DNA of 5,628 nt from positions 1 to 5,628 of the forward strand of contig WAPY01000049.1 of the NCBI GenBank assembly GCA_015520525.1, written 5' to 3'. The notes beneath the pieces are model-generated. The model was not told the origin of the DNA, ran no database searches, and was given only the letters and a program-made list of their open reading frames with translations. The translations under genes were made by a program, and so were the position numbers. The DNA is from Candidatus Woesearchaeota archaeon (GTDB lineage Archaea; Nanobdellota; Nanobdellia; Woesearchaeales; WAPY01). Positions 1 through 3,913 of this stretch are shown piece after piece (the first letter of the stretch is position 1; each line of letters opens with the position of its first letter).

Positions 1-1
1 A

Positions 2-280
2 ATCCCTTACTTATTTCTGATCATTTACATAATTTTAATAATTAGAAACTTTATTATTATCCTCTTCGTAGCGTTAATAACTTTCATAATATTAACAAGT
101 TTAAGGAGGAGAGCATCATTTATTGATTTACTCAAGATGTCGATTTATGCCTCATCAATATTTATTATACTCAGCATATTGGGATACTCATCAGAAGTTA
201 TGATAATATTCAGCTTGTCAGCATATTTGTTGCTCTTCTTTTTCGGCGTGCTGATAAACTATTTAAATGTTGATTTTTAA
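2..280 (+). CDS. C-terminal fragment of a multi-pass membrane protein (partial at window start)
   Basis: An open frame enters from the left edge and runs 92 codons to a TAA at 278-280. No start is needed inside the window, so this is the tail of a longer gene. The translation is strongly hydrophobic, with about four likely membrane spans (fragment residues 1-14, 17-33, 47-61 and 65-86). A short positively charged loop, SLRRRASFIDLLKMS (34-48), lies between spans two and three. Such a basic loop followed by a helix loosely recalls archaeal DUF1189/Yip1-like membrane proteins, but that is only an impression and no function should be assigned. It ends 27 bases before the CBS gene, so it could be co-transcribed with the operon downstream, although a promoter-like element sits inside its last codons. 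Coding is supported by the uninterrupted frame and the regular membrane pattern. Confidence 0.7.
   Translation: MPYLFLIIYIILIIRNFIIILFVALITFIILTSLRRRASFIDLLKMSIYASSIFIILSILGYSSEVMIIFSLSAYLLLFFFGVLINYLNVDF
254..268 (+). promoter_or_regulatory. Possible archaeal BRE/TATA promoter for the CBS-enolase operon
   Basis: A purine-rich ATAAACT (254-260) is followed by the TATA-like ATTTAAAT (261-268), inside the last codons of the membrane protein gene. Transcription starting about 25 bases after the box would begin near 290. That leaves a leader of roughly 18 bases carrying the GAGGTGGT ribosome binding site (297-304) before the ATG at 308. The spacing fits an archaeal promoter, but AT-rich sequence produces such boxes by chance. 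Confidence 0.4.
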
Positions 281-307
281 CAAATTCAAAAATTAAGAGG
301 TGGTAGC

Positions 308-712
308 ATGATAATTTATGATTATAAAGTCGGAGATTTCATGACGAAGAATATAAAAGCTGTTGATGAGAAAACAAGCGCTCTTGACATAGCAAAGAAG
401 ATGACCAAATTCAACATAGGCAGTGTTGTAGTTATGAAAAATAAAGATCCTGTAGGCATAATAACAGATACAGACTTAGTAAGAAAGGTTGTGAGCAAAA
501 ACAAAAACCCTGATAAAGTTCTTGCTAAGGACATAATGACGAAGAATGTTATAACAATAACTCCTGAAACTTCTTTGAGAATGGCGTCAACGATTATGGC
601 TTCAAATAAGGTCAGGAGACTACCCGTGATTGATAAAAAGGAGGGGCTTGTAGGTATTGTCACTGAAACAGATTTAACAAGAATTCTCGCTCAACTCAAA
701 CAGCCTTTTTAG
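308..712 (+). CDS. Stand-alone tandem CBS-domain protein
   Basis: The 134-residue protein consists of two CBS domains and nothing else: CBS1 about residues 8-66 and CBS2 about 73-130. Each opens with an FMTKN- or IMTKN-type motif (11-15, 76-80) and closes with the signature GIITDTDL (50-57) or GIVTETDL (116-123). The Thr-Asp/Glu-x-Asp part of that signature commonly contacts the ribose of bound adenine nucleotides. Paired CBS domains form a Bateman module that usually binds AMP, ADP, ATP or S-adenosylmethionine and regulates a partner; the ligand here is unknown. No enzyme, channel or DNA-binding domain is attached, so it would have to act through another protein, probably in the cytosol. The ATG start is set by GAGGTGGT at 297-304. 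It is the first gene of a tight three-gene unit ending in enolase, which makes energy-state sensing linked to glycolysis an attractive but untested idea. Confidence 0.93.
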   Translation: MIIYDYKVGDFMTKNIKAVDEKTSALDIAKKMTKFNIGSVVVMKNKDPVGIITDTDLVRKVVSKNKNPDKVLAKDIMTKNVITITPETSLRMASTIMASNKVRRLPVIDKKEGLVGIVTETDLTRILAQLKQPF

Positions 713-722
713 AGGTGGTATT

Positions 723-1133
723 ATGGACAATATTGAGGAAGAAATAAAAATATTAAGCAGGCAGTTGAAGAAGAATGGTGTTGTAAAAACAGACGCTGAC
801 GCTTTAATCTTGGCAAAGAATATAATAAAAACTGAGAAGGACAACAACAAAGCTGTTGACAAGATTAAAAGAGAAGAAGATAAGATTAATGAGAATTTAA
901 ATAAAGCCAAGTCCGAAGGCGAGGAGCTAAACAGGGAAATCAGCAAGCTTCAAGAAGTTTCTAAAGAAGAACAGGAAGCAATAGACAAAGAAGAGGAGAA
1001 CATACAAAAGGAAGACAACTTTGACCCTTCAAGATTGGAAGACCCAAGTTATGACATAACAAAAGAAGATAAGCCGTTGAAGGAGCTTATTGAGGAAGCA
1101 AACAAGAACAAAGATAAGAAGAATAAAGATTAA
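723..1133 (+). CDS. Highly charged coiled-coil protein of unknown function
   Basis: I do not recognise this 136-residue protein. About half of its residues are charged (25 Lys, 4 Arg, 24 Glu, 14 Asp by my count), and it has no Cys, His or Trp. Residues 4-36 look like a small helical hairpin, with a helix, the turn KKNGVVKTD (16-24) and a second helix ADALILAKNII (25-35). Residues 40-95 are a long Lys/Glu-rich stretch expected to form a coiled coil. The tail (96-136) contains NFDPSRLEDPSYD and looks disordered. There is no signal peptide or membrane span, so it is probably cytosolic. It is very likely a real gene: GAGGTGGT at 712-719 precedes its ATG, it starts 10 bases after the CBS gene, and it ends 11 bases before enolase. 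The context suggests translation coupled with enolase, perhaps as an oligomerisation or scaffold factor; that role is inference only. Confidence 0.85.
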   Translation: MDNIEEEIKILSRQLKKNGVVKTDADALILAKNIIKTEKDNNKAVDKIKREEDKINENLNKAKSEGEELNREISKLQEVSKEEQEAIDKEEENIQKEDNFDPSRLEDPSYDITKEDKPLKELIEEANKNKDKKNKD

Positions 1134-1144
1134 GAGGTGTAATC

Positions 1145-2413
1145 ATGGCAAAAATTGAAAAGGTTTATTCAAGGGAAGTTTTAGATTCTCGAGGGAATCC
1201 AACAGTTGAAACTTGGATGTATTCAAAGAATCTTTCTGCCAGGGCTATAGTTCCAAGCGGAGCATCAACGGGAATACATGAAGCTTTAGAGCTAAGGGAC
1301 AACGACAAGAGGAGATACTTCGGCAGGGGAGTTAAGAAAGCTGTCGGCAACGCCATGCTCCTCGGAAAAGAATTGATAGGCGTTAATCCTAAAAGGCAGA
1401 AGTTCATAGACAACAAACTCATAAAACTCGATGGAACTCCAAACAAGTCAAGGTATGGAGCCAACGCAATATTAAGCTTAAGCATGGCTTCAGCAGTTCT
1501 AGCTGCAAAGTCCTCCAAAAAAGAACTCTTTGAATATTTAGCGGAGATAATATGGAAAGACGAAGCTAAGAAGAGAGTAAAGATGCCAACTCCCTTCTCA
1601 AATATAATAAATGGCGGGAAGCACGCGGGCAACGGTTTGAGCATCCAAGAGTTTATGATAACACCTATTTATGAAAAGGACTTCAAGGAGAAAGTAAGAA
1701 TCATATCAGAGGTTTATCACGAATTAAAGAATGTCATAAAGGAGAAGTACGGAAAGGATGCGATTAATGTCGGCGATGAGGGAGGATTCGCACCTCCATT
1801 GGAGAAAACAAGAGACGCCCTCAATTTGATAATAAAAGCAATTGACGAACTCGGGTATCAAAACAAAGTAAGAATCGCGTTTGACTCTGCGGCAAGCGAC
1901 TTCTACGACAAGAATAAGAAGAGGTATTTCATCGACGGCAAAGAATTAAAAAGAGGCGAGCTCTTAGATTATTATGTAGATTTATTATCTGAGTATAAGG
2001 AGATTATCTCTGTTGAAGACCCATTCGATGAGGATGATTTCAAGGGCTTTTCTGAAATTATGAGTAAGTTGCAAGGAAAAGGAATTCAGCTTGTTACAGA
2101 TGACTTAACTGTTACAAATGTCAAGAGAATAAGAAAAGCCATAAGAATGAATGCTGGGAACGCGCTCCTGCTTAAGTTGAATCAGATAGGCACAGTAACA
2201 GAATCAATAAAAGCCGCCAAGCTCGCTATGGACAACAACTGGAAGGTTATGGTAAGCCACCGTTCCGGCGAGACAGAGGATACCTTCATAGCAGATTTGG
2301 CCGTCGCCCTCGGTTGTGGCCAGATAAAAATAGGAGCGCCCTGCCGCGGCGAGAGAACTGCAAAGTATAATCGCCTCCTCAGAATATATGACAAGCTGGA
2401 AGGAAAAGAATAA
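1145..2413 (+). CDS. eno: Enolase (phosphopyruvate hydratase)
   Basis: Enolase interconverts 2-phosphoglycerate and phosphoenolpyruvate in cytosolic glycolysis/gluconeogenesis. At 422 residues it is full length for the family. The N-terminal domain carries REVLDSRGNPTVE (10-22) and the mobile active-site loop SGASTG (38-43). The C-terminal barrel keeps every key position I can align to yeast and E. coli enolase: His160, Glu212 in GDEGG (proton transfer), metal ligands Asp247, Glu291 and Asp319, the catalytic base Lys344 in LLLKLNQIG, His372-Arg373-Ser374 in SHRSGETED (371-379), and Lys395 in QIKIGAP. The ending GAPCRGERTAKYNRLLRI is typical of archaeal enolases. The ATG at 1145 is preceded by GAGGTG (1134-1139), directly after the stop of the coiled-coil gene. 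It is the last gene of the operon, and a T-rich terminator follows. The active site appears intact, so activity is expected. Confidence 0.98.
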   Translation: MAKIEKVYSREVLDSRGNPTVETWMYSKNLSARAIVPSGASTGIHEALELRDNDKRRYFGRGVKKAVGNAMLLGKELIGVNPKRQKFIDNKLIKLDGTPNKSRYGANAILSLSMASAVLAAKSSKKELFEYLAEIIWKDEAKKRVKMPTPFSNIINGGKHAGNGLSIQEFMITPIYEKDFKEKVRIISEVYHELKNVIKEKYGKDAINVGDEGGFAPPLEKTRDALNLIIKAIDELGYQNKVRIAFDSAASDFYDKNKKRYFIDGKELKRGELLDYYVDLLSEYKEIISVEDPFDEDDFKGFSEIMSKLQGKGIQLVTDDLTVTNVKRIRKAIRMNAGNALLLKLNQIGTVTESIKAAKLAMDNNWKVMVSHRSGETEDTFIADLAVALGCGQIKIGAPCRGERTAKYNRLLRIYDKLEGKE

Positions 2414-2436
2414 GATTATTTTTATTTTTTTTATTG
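2414..2436 (+). terminator. T-rich archaeal terminator after enolase
   Basis: Directly after the enolase stop, the plus strand is almost pure T with scattered A, including a run of eight T at 2425-2432. Archaeal RNA polymerase stops at such T tracts without needing a hairpin. The tract lies between two convergent genes, where read-through would be harmful. I see no matching T tract on the minus strand for the gene ending at 2444. Confidence 0.65.
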
Positions 2437-2443
2437 TCCTCTC

Positions 2444-2791
2444 TCATATCTCTCCTTTATCTCTCTTTGCGTTATCCTCTTTCTCCTTATCAACATCCTG
2501 CTCTCCAGTTATGAATAAATGAGGACCTTCCTGCCTTATAGTTATACTCTTAAGGTTGTTTATTACAAGGTCGTTTCCTGGAATTAAGTAATGAACAATC
2601 AAACCTTCAATTATTATTTTATGAGCCATAAAATCCAAGAATTTAAAGGGGGTTTTCGTGCTTAAGTGAGGGTTGTTATAATCGCAAAGGTTGACAAAGC
2701 AAGGATAAACAACTTCTCCATCCACTATCTTCTCCCTTGGAAATCTTCTTCCTATAATCACACTCTTGCATTGGTAAGTTTTTTCATCCAT
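2444..2791 (-). CDS. Unrecognised 115-residue protein
   Basis: I do not recognise this family. The protein is probably globular over residues 1-97, with alternating hydrophobic stretches such as KSVIIG (9-14), HKIIIEGLIVHYLI (57-70) and SITIRQEGPHLFITGEQ (82-98) that suggest a small mainly beta fold. A charged Lys/Glu/Asp tail follows (99-115). Cysteines at 8, 31 and 36 could bind metal, but they do not form a standard zinc motif. There is no signal peptide or membrane span. The reading frame is convincing: it fills the gap between enolase and the mutase-like gene, has no competing frame, and has a BRE/TATA-like element placed for a leaderless transcript starting at its ATG. No ribosome binding site precedes that ATG. 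It lies 53 bases downstream of the mutase-like gene on the same strand and converges on enolase, so a link to lower glycolysis is possible but rests on position alone. Confidence 0.72.
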   Translation of the reverse strand: MDEKTYQCKSVIIGRRFPREKIVDGEVVYPCFVNLCDYNNPHLSTKTPFKFLDFMAHKIIIEGLIVHYLIPGNDLVINNLKSITIRQEGPHLFITGEQDVDKEKEDNAKRDKGEI

Positions 2792-2812
2792 AAGGCAAAG
2801 TAAATGCTGCTA

Positions 2813-2827
2813 TTAAAAAATCTTTCG
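2813..2827 (-). promoter_or_regulatory. BRE/TATA promoter for the 115-residue protein, probably leaderless
   Basis: On the minus strand the order is CGAAAGA (2827-2821, close to the archaeal BRE) and then TTTTTTAA (2820-2813). The centre of the box is about 25 bases before the A of the ATG at 2791. This is the distance expected between a TATA box and the transcription start, so transcription would begin at or next to the start codon. The T run could also help end the mutase-like transcript coming from upstream. Confidence 0.5.
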
Positions 2828-2844
2828 TTAATTGGAGAAAGCAG

Positions 2845-3420
2845 TTAAATTTTTATTGTGTACTCAAAGTAATTGTCCCAGGGGTTTTCGAGCTTCATCA
2901 TCTGTTTTACGCTCATGTGTTCAAAATACCTCCTAAAAGGCCTCATAGAATTACCATGAGCTGAAACAGCGGCATTGACCTTGTATTTCTTCATGAGGAA
3001 TAAGAGGTCATTGATAAAGGATAAAACTCTCTCCTCAACCATTTTTATGCTCTCTCCATTCGGCGGGGGCACATCGTAGCTCCTGTGGTAAATCTTAAAC
3101 AGTTCTTCTCCTTTTTCCTCAATAAATTTTTTGTGGGTCATTCCCTGCAGGTCTCCATAACTTCGCTCAATAATTCTATCATCTACAATCACTCTTTTGC
3201 ATTCTGGATGATATTTAAGAACTCGCTTCAGAGTTTCTTTAGACCTTGTTAAGTGAGAAGAGAAGGCAAGTTGAATCTTTTTATCCCTAAGCATTCTTCC
3301 TACCTTATCAGCCTGCTTATATCCTAAAGGCGTTAATTTTGAGTCTTTCCACCCTGTAAACATGTGATCTTTATTGTAGAATGTCTGCCCATGCCTAAAC
3401 AAGTATATTTTGAGTTCCAT
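2845..3420 (-). CDS. Short phosphoglycerate-mutase-like histidine phosphatase (dPGM type)
   Basis: This 191-residue enzyme belongs to the histidine phosphatase superfamily and most resembles cofactor-dependent phosphoglycerate mutase, which swaps 3- and 2-phosphoglycerate through a phosphohistidine. Visible motifs are LFRHGQT (7-13) with His10 as the phosphorylated residue, Asn16, FTGWKDSKLTPLG (21-33), Arg59, ERSYGDLQG (85-93) with Glu85 as proton donor, RSYDVPPP (113-120), and SAHGNS (153-158) with the second catalytic His155. It is shorter than GpmA (about 230-250 residues): the loop between VPPP and the GES motif (122-124) is nearly absent, and the family's IPTG segment near the C-terminus is replaced by ENPWDN (178-183). 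Two substrate-binding basic residues of PGAM also appear changed (Lys100 to His96, Arg116 to His112). Mutase activity is the best guess given enolase nearby; a related sugar-phosphate phosphatase is the alternative. No ribosome binding site is seen; a TATA box 25 bases upstream suggests leaderless translation. Confidence 0.88.
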   Translation of the reverse strand: MELKIYLFRHGQTFYNKDHMFTGWKDSKLTPLGYKQADKVGRMLRDKKIQLAFSSHLTRSKETLKRVLKYHPECKRVIVDDRIIERSYGDLQGMTHKKFIEEKGEELFKIYHRSYDVPPPNGESIKMVEERVLSFINDLLFLMKKYKVNAAVSAHGNSMRPFRRYFEHMSVKQMMKLENPWDNYFEYTIKI

Positions 3421-3440
3421 CGTAGAGAAAGAGGGAAGAT

Positions 3441-3456
3441 TTTATAAAAAGGTTTT
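3441..3456 (-). promoter_or_regulatory. BRE/TATA promoter of the mutase-like gene, leaderless
   Basis: On the minus strand AAAACCTT (3456-3449) is followed by TTTATAAA (3448-3441), a strong TATA box. Its centre is about 25 bases before the ATG at 3420. The bases between are pyrimidine-rich and contain no ribosome binding site. Together these point to a transcript that starts at the start codon, and to the gene having its own promoter despite the winged-helix gene just upstream. Confidence 0.6.
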
Positions 3457-3472
3457 GGTGCTGAGAAAAATT

Positions 3473-3745
3473 TTATTGGAGAATGCTCTCAACAGCTATT
3501 AAATGATCTGCAACTTCTGCGCCCTTGTTCGTCAAGGTTAAAAGCTTCAACCTCCCATGCTTTTCAAAATTAACAAGCCCTGCTTTGTTCATTTCTTGGA
3601 GGATTTTAACAACATGAGAATAAGTGCAATCTATTGCTTTAGCGAGTGAGGAAGCGTAAATCTCCGACTTAGAATTCCTTAATTCTATAAGCATCTTTGC
3701 TGGCTTTGTTCTGAAGATAACATTAAACATATCGTCTTTGCTCAT
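3473..3745 (-). CDS. Small winged-helix (MarR-like) DNA-binding protein
   Basis: The 90-residue protein is essentially one winged helix-turn-helix domain. A first helix covers about residues 15-24, the second helix is ASSLAKAI (31-38), the recognition helix spans about 41-54 from the TYSHVVKIL motif, and the wing follows at 58-71 (NFEKHGRLKLLTLT), with a short C-terminal helix at 73-88 that may form the dimer contact. Order and spacing match MarR-type or related archaeal winged-helix regulators. There is no ligand-binding domain, so it would sense little by itself or act as a small constitutive repressor. The ATG is chosen because GGGGTGGG (3751-3758) lies five bases before it, and a BRE/TATA element sits further upstream. 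A palindrome at the predicted transcription start suggests autoregulation. It is divergent from the glycosidase gene, which is a plausible second target. The DNA-binding fold is well supported; the targets are inferred. Confidence 0.88.
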   Translation of the reverse strand: MSKDDMFNVIFRTKPAKMLIELRNSKSEIYASSLAKAIDCTYSHVVKILQEMNKAGLVNFEKHGRLKLLTLTNKGAEVADHLIAVESILQ

Positions 3746-3750
3746 TGATA

Positions 3751-3758
3751 CCCACCCC
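3751..3758 (-). promoter_or_regulatory. Ribosome binding site of the winged-helix gene
   Basis: The minus strand reads GGGGTGGG, ending five bases before the ATG at 3745. It resembles the GAGGTGG sites of the plus-strand operon and fixes the start. It also sets this gene apart from the two apparently leaderless genes that follow on the same strand. Confidence 0.6.
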
Positions 3759-3770
3759 TTACCTTATTAT

Positions 3771-3788
3771 TACAAAATGAATTTTGCA
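3771..3788 (-). promoter_or_regulatory. Near-perfect palindrome, candidate operator of the winged-helix gene
   Basis: The plus strand reads TACAAAAT, then GA, then ATTTTGCA: two 8-base arms with one mismatch and a two-base spacer. With the TATA box at 3794-3801, transcription of the winged-helix gene should start near 3772, so the palindrome lies between the TATA box and the start. A dimeric regulator bound there would block polymerase. An 18-base twofold site suits a winged-helix dimer, which makes self-repression the simplest reading. Confidence 0.5.
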
Positions 3789-3793
3789 ACATA

Positions 3794-3809
3794 TACTTAA
3801 ATCTTTTGA
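3794..3809 (-). promoter_or_regulatory. BRE/TATA promoter of the winged-helix gene
   Basis: On the minus strand TCAAAAGA (3809-3802) precedes TTTAAGTA (3801-3794), a good match to the archaeal BRE plus TATA layout. A start about 25 bases later falls near 3772. This gives a leader of roughly 26 bases that contains the ribosome binding site. Confidence 0.6.
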
Positions 3810-3821
3810 TTTTGTTTGCAG

Positions 3822-3911
3822 TGTTGAAGCACGGCTCACCGCACCAAACATGACAATAGATAAACCGGCAAAACTTATAAACTTTTCTGTGTGGTTCCTG
3901 CCACTTCAACA
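3822..3911. repeat. Long-range inverted repeat in the divergent intergenic region
   Basis: TGTTGAAG (3822-3829) is exactly complementary to CTTCAACA (3904-3911). Inside it, ACCAAACA (3843-3850) can pair with TGTGTGGT (3888-3895) with one mismatch. Local hairpins are also possible: CGG-CTCA-CCG (3832-3841) and GTGG-TTCCTG-CCAC (3891-3904). The middle is AT-rich and holds the TATA box of the glycosidase gene. It could be a bipartite operator, an unrecognised structured RNA, or coincidence. It is not a tRNA: the T-loop and D-arm do not fit. Confidence 0.35.
3867..3881 (+). promoter_or_regulatory. BRE/TATA promoter of the glycosidase gene
   Basis: GGCAAAA (3867-3873) precedes CTTATAAA (3874-3881). 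Transcription would start near 3903, about ten bases before the GTG at 3914. There is no ribosome binding site before that GTG, so translation from it would rely on a very short leader. Confidence 0.45.
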
Positions 3912-3913
3912 AA

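Noticed and set aside
322..946. Minus-strand open frames opposite the CBS and coiled-coil genes
   Set aside because: They are hydrophobic by-products of reading AT-rich, Lys/Glu-rich genes backwards; the sense frames have clear domains and ribosome binding sites.
1165..1644. Open frame of 159 codons on the minus strand inside enolase
   Set aside because: It is fully antisense to a confidently identified enolase and has no recognisable motifs, ribosome binding site or promoter.
2182..2394. 70-codon minus-strand frame near the enolase end
   Set aside because: It lies antisense to conserved enolase active-site codons and shows no independent support.
3823..3910. tRNA-like fold with a 7-base acceptor stem (GTTGAAG/CTTCAAC)
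   Set aside because: No TTCRA T-loop, no D-arm of the right size, and the apparent T-stem overlaps the acceptor arm; neither strand gives a cloverleaf.
3781..3913. C/D-box or H/ACA guide RNA in the divergent region
   Set aside because: I found no RUGAUGA/CUGA box pair and no hairpin followed by a well-placed ACA.
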